Assembly: GCA_900113995.1 (NCBI GenBank)
Contig: FORK01000024.1
Location: 1 to 34,928, forward strand
Direction: 5' to 3'
Source: Ruminococcaceae bacterium D5
GTDB taxonomy: Bacteria > Bacillota > Clostridia > Oscillospirales > Ruminococcaceae
DNA: 34,928 nt
The position numbers and the translations under genes were made by a program. Positions within the stretch are counted from its first letter, which is position 1. Every line of letters begins with the position of its first letter. The notes under the pieces are model-generated. The model was not told the origin of the DNA and made no database searches. It was given only the letters and a program-made list of their open reading frames with translations. Positions 22,793-30,084 of the stretch are shown one piece after another.

Positions 22793-24610
22793 TTATTCGA
22801 CAGTAACTGATTTTGCCAGATTGCGGGGCTTGTCGATGTCGCAGCCTCTCTGTCTGGCGGTAAAATAAGCGATGAGCTGCAGGGCCGTCACAGCAGGGAA
22901 GGGCATGAAGAGATCGTCGAAGTCATCGAGCAGCAGGACAGTGTCCGCCACATCCTGAGAGATGGTTTCACCCTGTTTGGCAATGACAAAGACCTTGGCG
23001 CCGCGGGCGGTCGTCTCTTTGATGTTGGAGAGCATTTTAGGCAGCAGAGCGGTCTGGGTGCAGAGGGCGATGACCGGGACTCCCTCGGTAATCAGCGAGA
23101 TGGTGCCGTGCTTCAGCTCACCCGCTGCATAGGCCTCGCAGTGGATATAAGAGATTTCTTTGAGCTTGAGCGAGCCTTCGCAGGCCAGCGCATAGTCGAG
23201 CCCTCTGCCGAGGAAGAAAAGGTGCTCCGCTCCGGCGAGAGACTTTGCCGACATCTCGATTCTCTCCTGAAGACGCAGGACCCCGCGTACCGCCTCGGCG
23301 CTTGCAAAGAGCTGCGCCGTGAGACCGCGCACCTGTTCTTCCGACAGAAGTCCCCTTTCCTGCCCGAGGGTAAAGGCAATAAGATAGAGCAGAGAAATCT
23401 GCACCGAATAGGCTTTGGTGCTTGCAACCGAGATTTCCGGCCCGGCGAAGGTGTAGAGGACGTGTTCCGCCTCCCGCGCAATCGAAGAACCGGCGACGTT
23501 GACGATGGCAAGGGTGGAAAGTCCCATCTGCTTGGCAAGACGCAGCGCCGCCAGGCTGTCGGCCGTTTCTCCGGACTGGGAGACAATGATCACCAGAGTA
23601 TTCTCAGTCAGAATGGGGTCGCGGTAGCGGAATTCACTTGCGATATCGACCTCCACCGGAATCCGCGCGAGTTTCTCGATGATCGTCTTGCCGATCATCC
23701 CCGCATGCATCGCGGTGCCGCAGGCCACGATTTGAATCCGCTCGAAGCGGCAGAAAAAGTCCTTCGGCAGCCCGTCTCCGCTCCAATCCGGCAGGCCGTT
23801 TTTCACCCGCGGGGAGATGGTATGGCGCAGCGCGTCGGGCTGCTCGTGAATTTCCTTGAGCATGAAGTGCTCGTAGCCGTCCTTCTGGGCCTGCTCGACG
23901 TCCCAGGTGACCGTCTGCACCGCTTTTTCGCGGGGCTTTCCGTCCATGCCGAGGATGCGGATCCGCTGCGGAGTGACGACGGCGATTTCGCCCTCATCGA
24001 GAACAAAATAGCGGTTGGTATAGCTGATGACGGCGGTGATATCCGACGCCACAAAATTTTCATCGTCTCCGAGCGCGGCCAGCAACGGGCCGTCCTTGCG
24101 GATGGCATAGATGGTGTCGGGGTGGTCTGAAAACATGATAACGAAGGCATAGGCGCCCTCGATTTTATTGAGCGCTTCCCGGATCGCATCAATCGGGTCG
24201 CCGTGATAGCAGTAGTCAAGATAGCAGGCGGCCACCTCGGTGTCGGTCTGGGAGAGGAACGAATAGCCCTGTTCGGCCAGCAGGCTGCGCAGCTCGAGAT
24301 AGTTCTCTATGATGCCGTTATGGACCAGCATGACCCGTTCGGTCCCATGCGGATGGGCGTTTTCGTCGGTCGGGCCTCCATGAGTTGCCCAGCGGGTATG
24401 GCCCATGCCGCAGCAGCCTTTCAGTGGACGCCTTTCGACGGCGGCCCGCAGATTGGAAAGGCGTCCCGAGCGTTTGACGGTATGGAAGGTCCCGTTGTCG
24501 CTGACTAGGATGCCGGCCGAGTCGTAGCCCCGATATTCCAGTCGCTCGAGTCCGTCGAGCAGGATGCCGCATGCTTCGCGGTGGCCGGAATAGCCGATGA
24601 TACCACACAT
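22793..24610 (-). CDS. glmS: Glutamine-fructose-6-phosphate aminotransferase GlmS
   Basis: Makes glucosamine 6-phosphate from fructose 6-phosphate and glutamine, the first step to UDP-GlcNAc for peptidoglycan. 605 residues. It begins MCGIIGYSG, so Cys2 becomes the N-terminal nucleophile of the glutaminase domain, with GHTRWATHGGPTDENAHPH as expected. Two SIS domains follow (ACGTAMHAG, VSQSGETADSLAALR, STKAYSVQISLLYLIA), and the C-terminus KPRNLAKSVTVE is the classic GlmS end. The frame is open upstream to 24754, but that part is the glmS ribozyme; the true start is ATG 24610 with GGAG about 10 nt before it. Confidence 0.96.
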   Translation of the reverse strand: MCGIIGYSGHREACGILLDGLERLEYRGYDSAGILVSDNGTFHTVKRSGRLSNLRAAVERRPLKGCCGMGHTRWATHGGPTDENAHPHGTERVMLVHNGIIENYLELRSLLAEQGYSFLSQTDTEVAACYLDYCYHGDPIDAIREALNKIEGAYAFVIMFSDHPDTIYAIRKDGPLLAALGDDENFVASDITAVISYTNRYFVLDEGEIAVVTPQRIRILGMDGKPREKAVQTVTWDVEQAQKDGYEHFMLKEIHEQPDALRHTISPRVKNGLPDWSGDGLPKDFFCRFERIQIVACGTAMHAGMIGKTIIEKLARIPVEVDIASEFRYRDPILTENTLVIIVSQSGETADSLAALRLAKQMGLSTLAIVNVAGSSIAREAEHVLYTFAGPEISVASTKAYSVQISLLYLIAFTLGQERGLLSEEQVRGLTAQLFASAEAVRGVLRLQERIEMSAKSLAGAEHLFFLGRGLDYALACEGSLKLKEISYIHCEAYAAGELKHGTISLITEGVPVIALCTQTALLPKMLSNIKETTARGAKVFVIAKQGETISQDVADTVLLLDDFDDLFMPFPAVTALQLIAYFTARQRGCDIDKPRNLAKSVTVE

Positions 24611-24638
24611 ATAAAAGGTGCTCCTTTGTTTGTTTTTT

Positions 24639-24788
24639 CTTTCCGCGTCCGTATTTGTCCCACCGGTTGCCCGGTGGATTTGCCGTCCGCTGCGTCCGAA
24701 AGAAAAGGACGGAGAGGCATCCGCCGAATTGTCGATGACCTCCCACCTCGTCAACCATTTCCGAAAAGCCGAAAATGGTTCTGGCGCT
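24639..24788 (-). ncRNA. glmS ribozyme (glucosamine-6-phosphate-activated self-cleaving leader)
   Basis: The minus strand carries the conserved core: AGCGCCAGAAC at the cleavage site, then GGTTGACGAGGTGGGAGGTC, ATCGACAATTCGGCGGATG and CCTCTCC, with an extended helical arm including CCACCGG/CCGGTGG further down. The G of GCGCC is at 24787, so self-cleavage should occur between 24788 and 24787. The ribozyme uses glucosamine 6-phosphate as a cofactor and destabilises the glmS mRNA when the product is plentiful (known for the class). The 3' boundary near 24639 is approximate. Confidence 0.93.
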
Positions 24789-24875
24789 TGTTGATACAGG
24801 GGCCGCGAAGAAATTTGACCGCCTCCTTTTTGAGAATTTTAAGATTTTATTGAGATTCCTCCTTTCGTTGGGGCT

Positions 24876-24904
24876 ATTATCTCATAAATGTCAAACTTTT
24901 GCAA
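24876..24904 (-). promoter_or_regulatory. Promoter of glmS
   Basis: On the minus strand TTGCAA (24904-24899), 17-nt spacer, GATAAT (24881-24876). It would start transcription about 80 nt before the ribozyme cleavage site. An alternative TTGACA at 24893-24888 has no -10 box at good distance. Confidence 0.68.
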
Positions 24905-24968
24905 CCGCCGGATGAACGACTCATTCCATACTATGGGAGGCCGGTCAAAATGGTGCCGTTTTGCCATC

Positions 24969-25016
24969 AAAAAGATGAGCTGCACAATGCATCCATCAGC
25001 ATTTTGCAGCTCATCT
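24969..25016 (-). terminator. Terminator of the purine permease gene
   Basis: Perfect 12-bp arms AGATGAGCTGCA (24973-24984) and TGCAGCTCATCT (25005-25016), followed on the minus strand by a short T run. It begins 49 nt after the permease stop and lies upstream of the glmS promoter. Confidence 0.75.
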
Positions 25017-25065
25017 GAGAAAATTTGTCCGCAGATTTTCGGGAGAAAAGGCGGGCGGCGCGGGG

Positions 25066-26469
25066 TCACACCATCAGTGCGTACCGCAGAATAAAGAGAA
25101 TTCCGAGTACGGTGAGGGTGGGGTTGAGGTCCTTTGCCCGGCCGGTGAGGGTTTTGATCACGACATAGCCCATGATGCCGAAAGCGATGCCGTTTGAGAT
25201 GCCATAGGTCAGGGGCATCATCACCATGGTCAGAAAGGCGGGAATCGCCTCGGTGGGATCGGAGAAGTCGAGGCTTTTGAGCGAGGAGCCGATCATCAGA
25301 ACACCGACATAGATCAGAGCGGGAGCCGCCGCCGCAAGGGGAATGATTCCGATGAAGGGGGCGAGCAGAAGAGAAACGAGGAAGAGCAGCGCGGTGACAA
25401 CCGAGGCGAGGCCGGTGCGGCCGCCTTCCGATACGCCGGAGCTTGATTCCACGAAGGTGGTAACGGTCGAAGTACCGAGAAAAGCGCCCGCCATGGTGGC
25501 GATCGAGTCGGAGAGAAGCGCCCGCTTCATGTTTTTGACGTCGCCTTGTTCATCAAGCATTCCGGCGCCCTGTGCGGTGCCTACCAGAGTGCCGATGGTA
25601 TCAAACATATCGATCAGCGAAAGGGAGATGACCACCACAAAAATTTTCGAGAGTACCGCAAAAAAGCCCTGTCCCGCAAACATGGAGGAAAAGCCGGAGA
25701 ACATTGCGCCGAGCGAAAAAGAGATATATTCCTCGAACATCGGACCGATATTCATAGAAAAGCTTTCAGGAAGAACGGTAACTCCCAGCGGAATTCCTGC
25801 GGCAGTGGCTGCAAGAATGCCGATGACCATGCCGCCTTTGATCCGTTTGGCGTTGCAGACGGCGATGATGAGCAGGCCGAGCAGCGCAACCACGGCGGAA
25901 CGCGCGCCGGAACCGGCGGAGAAGTCGGAGAAATTGACCACACCGACCAGAGTGGCGTCATTATTGATGACGATGCCGCCGTTCACCAGACCAATAAAGG
26001 CGATGAAAAGGCCGATGCCGGCGGAAATCGCCACCTTGAGGTTGTGGGGAAGGGAGCGGACGATCGCCTCGCGCAGGCCCAGCAGCGAGATCACCAGAAA
26101 CAGAACGCCCGAGATGAAGACGATGGCAAGACCCTCGGCGTAGCTGTAGCCCATGCCGAGCATCACAGTATAGGCGAAGGTGGCGTTCAGCCCGAGGCCA
26201 GGAGCAAGCGAAAAGGGCAGGTTGGCCAGCAGCGCCATCAGCGTGGTGCCGACAAAGGCGCCGAGGCAGGTGGCGATAAAGACGCAGCTTTCGATCTGTG
26301 CGCCCAGCGCAGTATCCCCGATAATATAAGCGGGGTCTGCCAGCGTTTTGGGGTTGCTCGCGAGAATATAGGCCATTGCCATAAAGGTAGTGAGTCCGGC
26401 AATGATCTCGGTTTTTACATTCGTATTGTTTTTAGAAAGCTCAAATCGTTTTTCCAGCCAGCTGTTCAT
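25066..26469 (-). CDS. NCS2-family guanine/hypoxanthine permease (PbuG/AzgA type)
   Basis: Membrane protein of 467 residues with about 12-14 hydrophobic segments that imports purine bases using the proton gradient. It begins MNSWLEKRFELSKNNTNVKT, then EIIAGLTTFMAMAYILASNP, and carries the family signature LPFSLAPGLGLNATFAYTVM and a SIDMFDTIGTLVGTAQGAG segment near the middle, both typical of the AzgA-like branch. No purine riboswitch core is present in the 110-nt leader. It is a single-gene unit with its own promoter and terminator. Exact substrate (guanine, hypoxanthine or adenine) is not readable. Confidence 0.92.
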   Translation of the reverse strand: MNSWLEKRFELSKNNTNVKTEIIAGLTTFMAMAYILASNPKTLADPAYIIGDTALGAQIESCVFIATCLGAFVGTTLMALLANLPFSLAPGLGLNATFAYTVMLGMGYSYAEGLAIVFISGVLFLVISLLGLREAIVRSLPHNLKVAISAGIGLFIAFIGLVNGGIVINNDATLVGVVNFSDFSAGSGARSAVVALLGLLIIAVCNAKRIKGGMVIGILAATAAGIPLGVTVLPESFSMNIGPMFEEYISFSLGAMFSGFSSMFAGQGFFAVLSKIFVVVISLSLIDMFDTIGTLVGTAQGAGMLDEQGDVKNMKRALLSDSIATMAGAFLGTSTVTTFVESSSGVSEGGRTGLASVVTALLFLVSLLLAPFIGIIPLAAAAPALIYVGVLMIGSSLKSLDFSDPTEAIPAFLTMVMMPLTYGISNGIAFGIMGYVVIKTLTGRAKDLNPTLTVLGILFILRYALMV

Positions 26470-26518
26470 TCTGATTCTCCTTTTTCACTTCTTTCGAGTT
26501 GGATGGCAGCACTGTTTT

Positions 26519-26547
26519 AGAATACTCCAGGAATCGAGAAAAAGCAA
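26519..26547 (-). promoter_or_regulatory. Promoter of the purine permease gene
   Basis: Minus strand TTGCTT (26547-26542), 17-nt spacer, TATTCT (26524-26519), 49 nt before the ATG. Confidence 0.65.
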
Positions 26548-26576
26548 TAAAATCGTCGTAATTCGGACATATTTTT

Positions 26577-26612
26577 TTGAAAAAACAGGCGCCGCGTTCC
26601 TCGCGGCGCCTG
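26577..26612 (-). terminator. Terminator of murC
   Basis: Arms CAGGCGCCGCG (26586-26596) and CGCGGCGCCTG (26602-26612) form a perfect 11-bp stem with a 5-nt loop, followed on the minus strand by TTTTTTC. It begins 5 nt after the murC stop. Confidence 0.9.
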
Positions 26613-26617
26613 CCTGC

Positions 26618-27997
26618 TTACTGCGGAACCGGAAGTCCCAGAAGCATTTTTGCGCATTTATAGACGTCGCCGCATCCGAGCGTCAGGACGAGGTCCCCCG
26701 GCTGGGCATGAGCGAGGATATATTCCCGTATTTCCTCAAAGGTTTCAAACCAGATGCTGCCCGGAATTTTGACAGCCAGATCGGCGGTTGAGATGCCATA
26801 GGTGTTGACCTCGCGTCCGCCCATAATGGAAGACATCACCACGTGATCCGCGATGGGAAGCGCCGCGGCAAACTCGTCGAGCAGCAGTGCGGTGCGCGAG
26901 AAGGTAAAGGGCTGAAATACCGCCCAGACCGCTTTGAAATCCAATTCCTTGGCTGCCCGCAGGGTGGCGGCGATTTCGGTGGGGTGATGGGCATAGTCGT
27001 CGGCGACGGTAACGCCGTTGATTTTGCCAAGTATTTCAAACCGGCGGTGAACACCGGTAAAGGCGGCGAGTCCCCCCGCAAGGGAGGAGAGCGGCGCCCC
27101 CGCCTCGAGCGAGGCGGCGCAGGCGGCTACGGCGTTGAGGATGTTGTGCCGCCCGGGCACACAGATCGAAAGGTCGGCCAGCTTTCTGCCGCTGGAGCAG
27201 AGGGAGAAGGCACAGTGCGCTCCATCCTTCCAGACAATGCCGGCAGGATAATAATCGTTCTGCGCCGAAAAACCGAAGGAAACCAGTTTTTTCGGCAGTC
27301 CCTCCACTGCTTTGCAGCTGTTCGGATCGTCGCCGTGATAAATCACCGTCCGGGAGGTGTTTTCCGCAAACCGCCGGAAGGAGCGGATCAGGTTCTCCAT
27401 CGTTTTGAAGTAGTCGAGGTGGTCGTCGTCGATGTTCAGAATGACTGCAATATCAGGCGAGAGATGCAGAAAGGTGTCCACAAATTCGCAGGCCTCAACG
27501 GTCATGGTGTTCGAGGCCCCGGCACGTCCGCTTCCGCCGATGGCGTTGATTTTGCCGCCGATGACCGCTGAAGGATCGAGCCCGGCTCCCAAAAGAATCT
27601 GGGTGGCCATCGCCGTAGTGGTGGTTTTTCCATGGGTGCCCGCGATACAAACGCAGTTGGAATAGCGCCGCGAAAGCAGTCCGAGCATCTCGCTGCGCTC
27701 GACGGTCGGAATCCCGCGCCGGCGGGCCTCGGCGAGTTCGACGTTGTCGGCCATGATGGCGGCCGAATAGATGACCGCGTCGGCGTCCGCTAAGTTGGCG
27801 GGATCGTGGCCGATGGTCACACGGATTCCCATCGCGCGTTCCTGATCGATGGTGTCGCCCGGGTTGTTATCCGAACCGCTGATTTCATAGCCCTGTGCAT
27901 GCAGGATCTGTACGATCGGGAACATCCCGGAACCGCCGATTCCAATGAAATGAAGCTTGCGGCAGGAATGGAGAAGATCTTCTGAAAATGTGGACAT
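26618..27997 (-). CDS. murC: UDP-N-acetylmuramate-L-alanine ligase MurC
   Basis: ATP-dependent addition of L-alanine to UDP-MurNAc, the first peptide step of peptidoglycan. 459 residues. The N-terminal nucleotide-sugar domain has HFIGIGGSGMFPIVQIL; the ATP loop is AGTHGKTTTTAMA; then the central domain with LNIDDDHLDYF and the C-terminal domain with FTGVHRRFEILG and DDYAHHPTEIAATL, all hallmark Mur-ligase motifs. GGAGG precedes two adjacent ATG codons (28000 and 27997); 27997 has the better spacing of 8 nt. The frame is open to 28057, without a good site. Confidence 0.95.
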   Translation of the reverse strand: MSTFSEDLLHSCRKLHFIGIGGSGMFPIVQILHAQGYEISGSDNNPGDTIDQERAMGIRVTIGHDPANLADADAVIYSAAIMADNVELAEARRRGIPTVERSEMLGLLSRRYSNCVCIAGTHGKTTTTAMATQILLGAGLDPSAVIGGKINAIGGSGRAGASNTMTVEACEFVDTFLHLSPDIAVILNIDDDHLDYFKTMENLIRSFRRFAENTSRTVIYHGDDPNSCKAVEGLPKKLVSFGFSAQNDYYPAGIVWKDGAHCAFSLCSSGRKLADLSICVPGRHNILNAVAACAASLEAGAPLSSLAGGLAAFTGVHRRFEILGKINGVTVADDYAHHPTEIAATLRAAKELDFKAVWAVFQPFTFSRTALLLDEFAAALPIADHVVMSSIMGGREVNTYGISTADLAVKIPGSIWFETFEEIREYILAHAQPGDLVLTLGCGDVYKCAKMLLGLPVPQ

Positions 27998-28043
27998 CAT
28001 GGCCACCTCCGAGCATTTCTTTGAGGGAAAAGACAATACGTTG

Positions 28044-28148
28044 TCAAGTGTTGGCATGTTGCGGGCCGGCTAAACGCAGCCTGCGGATCATATCACCGGC
28101 AAGGGCCGTCGGACCGCGTCCGCAGGGCGGGACTCCGAGCGCATTCAT
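28044..28148 (-). CDS. Possible 34-residue leader protein upstream of murC
   Basis: A short frame, MNALGVPPCGRGPTALAGDM followed by IRRLRLAGPQHANT, lies in the murC 5' region, 16 nt downstream of a TATAAT. Codons are GC-rich at third positions like the neighbours, and the product has a basic amphipathic middle. The ribosome binding site is weak (AGAG), and I know no family. It could be a leader peptide or chance. Confidence 0.3.
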   Translation of the reverse strand: MNALGVPPCGRGPTALAGDMIRRLRLAGPQHANT

Positions 28149-28163
28149 GGCTACTCTGCGGAC

Positions 28164-28192
28164 ATTATATCACGAAATCCGGGGGATGAAAA
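28164..28192 (-). promoter_or_regulatory. Putative promoter upstream of murC
   Basis: Minus strand TTTTCA (28192-28187), 17-nt spacer, perfect TATAAT (28169-28164). The -35 box is weak. It would give murC a leader of about 160 nt containing the short reading frame at 28148-28044. Confidence 0.5.
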
Positions 28193-28309
28193 TAAAAAAC
28201 GCAACAGAAGGAATACGAAGATTTTCGAAGGCTGAATAAAAATTTTCCGACTGGCGGATACTTTAGAGCGGGTGCAAAAATTTGCCATCATGACGTCAGG
28301 AGGAAAAGT

Positions 28310-28633
28310 ATGAACATCACCAACATTAAAATCAGGAGAACCTATGAGGACAACCGGCTGCGCGCCCTTGTTTCGCTCACCCTTGAAGGGGATTTTGCAG
28401 TACACGATATCAAGGTGATCGAGGGATCGGAACGGCTTTTTGTCGCCATGCCCAGCCGTCGGGACGAGCAGGGCAGCTTTCGGGATATCTGCCATCCGAT
28501 CACCGCGGAGGCAAGGCAGACGATGGAAGACAAAATTCTCGCCGCCTATCGGGAACATCTGGAGGAAGCGTCCCGCCGCCGACCTGAAGGGGAGGAACGC
28601 CGGAACGATTTAAGCGACGCCCCCATAGGATGA
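28310..28633 (+). CDS. spoVG: SpoVG family regulator
   Basis: 107-residue protein beginning MNITNIKIRR, with ALVSLTLEGDFAVHDIKVIEG, LFVAMPSRRDEQGSFRDICH and PITAEARQTMEDKIL, the full SpoVG signature. Members bind DNA and RNA and modulate septation, sporulation, cell-wall and virulence genes in Firmicutes. The Glu/Arg-rich tail makes it about ten residues longer than the Bacillus protein. AGGAGG is well spaced before the ATG. The promoter is not clear: a sigma-H-like pair is present but the spacing is wrong. It diverges from murC. Confidence 0.95.
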   Translation: MNITNIKIRRTYEDNRLRALVSLTLEGDFAVHDIKVIEGSERLFVAMPSRRDEQGSFRDICHPITAEARQTMEDKILAAYREHLEEASRRRPEGEERRNDLSDAPIG

Positions 28634-28655
28634 AGTAATTTTCATCCGATGGGGG
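28620..28655 (+). promoter_or_regulatory. Hairpin spanning the spoVG stop and the next ribosome binding site
   Basis: CCCCCAT (28620-28626) and GGATGAA (28628-28634) pair with TTCATCC (28641-28647) and ATGGGGG (28649-28655), 14 bp with one A-G mismatch and a 6-nt loop. The left arm contains the spoVG stop codon, the right arm holds the GGGGG used by the ATG at 28663. There is no T tract, so it looks like a translational coupling device rather than a terminator (inference). Confidence 0.6.
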
Positions 28656-28662
28656 TATCGCT

Positions 28663-29040
28663 ATGAACCGATCACTGGACGGGACCGCCGTGCAGGATGC
28701 GCGTCAGCTCGTTCGAATCGCCCGAATTGAATGCGGCCAGCCGCTCGAACGCGCAGAGGCTTTGGTTTTTGGGCAGACGCCCTGCGCCGCTGCGCTCGCG
28801 GAGGAGCTGAAAGACATGGGAACGGCGCGGGTCACGCTTGCCGACGGGCTTCCCGCCCAAGGGGAGAGTTATGATCTGATTCTGCTGCTGCAGGGAATGG
28901 ACCCGGAACGTCTGGGCGCGATTGCGCGTCCCGGCGCTTTGGTGATCGACGCCTGCAGAGAGAAGAATTCCGAATGGATTATCCATGATCCGTCGCTGCA
29001 CTATCGCCGGATCCGGGTGATATCCACCGCGGGGTTTTAA
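28663..29040 (+). CDS. Small protein with Rossmann-like pattern, unknown function
   Basis: 125 residues. After a helical N-terminus the sequence alternates strands and helices: ALVFGQTPCAAALAEELKDM, ARVTLADGLP, SYDLILLLQGMDPERLGAIA, GALVIDA, ending RRIRVISTAGF. This recalls one half of a Rossmann domain as in shikimate dehydrogenase-like or methyltransferase-like folds, but the glycine-rich loop is poor (FGQTPC), so cofactor binding is doubtful. I do not recognise a family. It follows spoVG by 29 nt with its ribosome binding site in a hairpin, so its output may follow spoVG translation. Confidence 0.6.
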   Translation: MNRSLDGTAVQDARQLVRIARIECGQPLERAEALVFGQTPCAAALAEELKDMGTARVTLADGLPAQGESYDLILLLQGMDPERLGAIARPGALVIDACREKNSEWIIHDPSLHYRRIRVISTAGF

Positions 29041-29087
29041 ACGGATTCCGTCTGCGGGCAACCGCCGAAACGGCGGAAAGAAGGTCC

Positions 29088-29105
29088 TCAATTTCGAGAA
29101 ATTGA
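29088..29105 (+). promoter_or_regulatory. 18-bp palindrome upstream of the RpiR regulator promoter
   Basis: TCAATTTC, 2 nt, GAAATTGA: perfect 8+8 arms, 41 nt upstream of the putative -35 box. Symmetry and length fit a dimeric regulator site, possibly autoregulation by the RpiR protein; also possible is a short transcription hairpin. Confidence 0.45.
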
Positions 29106-29145
29106 AAAAATTGATGCAGGTCATGCAAATAAGGACTGCATTTGC

Positions 29146-29173
29146 TTGATTTCTCGACCGGTTCTGCTATACT
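29146..29173 (+). promoter_or_regulatory. Promoter of the RpiR-flavoprotein-cmk-plsC-ispH/rpsA cluster
   Basis: TTGATT (29146-29151), 16-nt spacer, TATACT (29168-29173), 35 nt before the ATG at 29209, which has AAGGAGG upstream. Confidence 0.65.
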
Positions 29174-29208
29174 ATGAGTGCAGGAATTTTAATAAGGAGG
29201 ACCTTTTT

Positions 29209-30084
29209 ATGCATAAGGACTTAATCGGACTCATTACCGGAATGATGCCCAAGCTTTCCAAAGGACAGAAGCAGATTGCCCGCTATATCGTGGAGCATTA
29301 TGATAAGGCGGCCTTTATGACCGCCGCCCGTCTGGGGCAGGCCGTCGGGGCGAGCGAATCGACCGTCGTCCGTTTTGCCTCGGAGCTTGGCTACGAGGGC
29401 TATCCCCAGCTGCAGCGTTCTCTGCAGGAACTGATCCGCAACCGCCTGACCACTGTGCAGCGGATGGAGCTGACCGACGAGCAACTCGGCGGCGGGGACA
29501 TCGTCGACCGTGTCCTGACAATGGATATCGACAAGATCCGCCGCACTCTTGAGGAGGTTTCCCGCGCGGATTTTTCCCGCATCGTCGATACTCTGCTCAA
29601 CGCCCGGACCATCTACCTGATCGGGATCCGCTCCTCCGCTTCGCTGGCCAGCTTTATGGCCTTTTACTTCAATCATGTCTTTGACAACAATGTACGGCTG
29701 GTGACCTCCGCTTCCACTTCCGACGTGTTTGAGCAGCTGCTGCGCATTCAAGAGGGGGATGTGTTCTTTGCCATGAGCTTCCCGCGGTACAGCAAGCGTA
29801 CCTTTACCGCGATGAAGTTTGCCAAGGAGCGGGGTGCCACCACCATTGCGCTGACCGATTCCTCCCTTGCGCCGATTGCCGAAATCGCCGACCTGCGGCT
29901 CTATGCCCGCAGCGAGATGGCGTCCTTTGTCGATTCGCTCGTTGCGCCGCTTTCGCTGATCAATGCCCTGATTGTAGCGATCGGCATCAAGCGCAAAGAG
30001 GAAACCAGCCGCGCTTATGCTGAACTCGAGCGGATCTGGGACCGCTATGAGGTCTATACCAAGGCTGACGACGGGGAGCATTGA
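29209..30084 (+). CDS. MurR/RpiR-family transcriptional regulator (HTH-SIS)
   Basis: 291 residues. The N-terminal HTH_6 domain (about 1-77) holds LSKGQKQIARYIVEHYDKAA and RLGQAVGASESTVVRFASEL; the SIS sugar-phosphate-binding domain (about 115-255) contains TIYLIGIRSSASLASF, FFAMSFPRYSKRT and TTIALTDSSLAPI. Members respond to phosphosugars such as MurNAc-6-P or ribose-5-P. There is no adjacent sugar gene here; it is followed directly by a flavoprotein and house-keeping genes, and its stop overlaps the next ATG. The ligand and targets are therefore open. Confidence 0.92.
   Translation: MHKDLIGLITGMMPKLSKGQKQIARYIVEHYDKAAFMTAARLGQAVGASESTVVRFASELGYEGYPQLQRSLQELIRNRLTTVQRMELTDEQLGGGDIVDRVLTMDIDKIRRTLEEVSRADFSRIVDTLLNARTIYLIGIRSSASLASFMAFYFNHVFDNNVRLVTSASTSDVFEQLLRIQEGDVFFAMSFPRYSKRTFTAMKFAKERGATTIALTDSSLAPIAEIADLRLYARSEMASFVDSLVAPLSLINALIVAIGIKRKEETSRAYAELERIWDRYEVYTKADDGEH

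Noticed and set aside
26470-26577. Purine riboswitch in the permease leader
   Set aside because: I looked for the conserved TATA/GGATATGG-type core and loop-loop motif and found none.
28207-28237. Sigma-H promoter for spoVG
   Set aside because: Both boxes match (GAAGGAATA and GCTGAAT), but the spacer is 15 nt where about 11-13 is expected.
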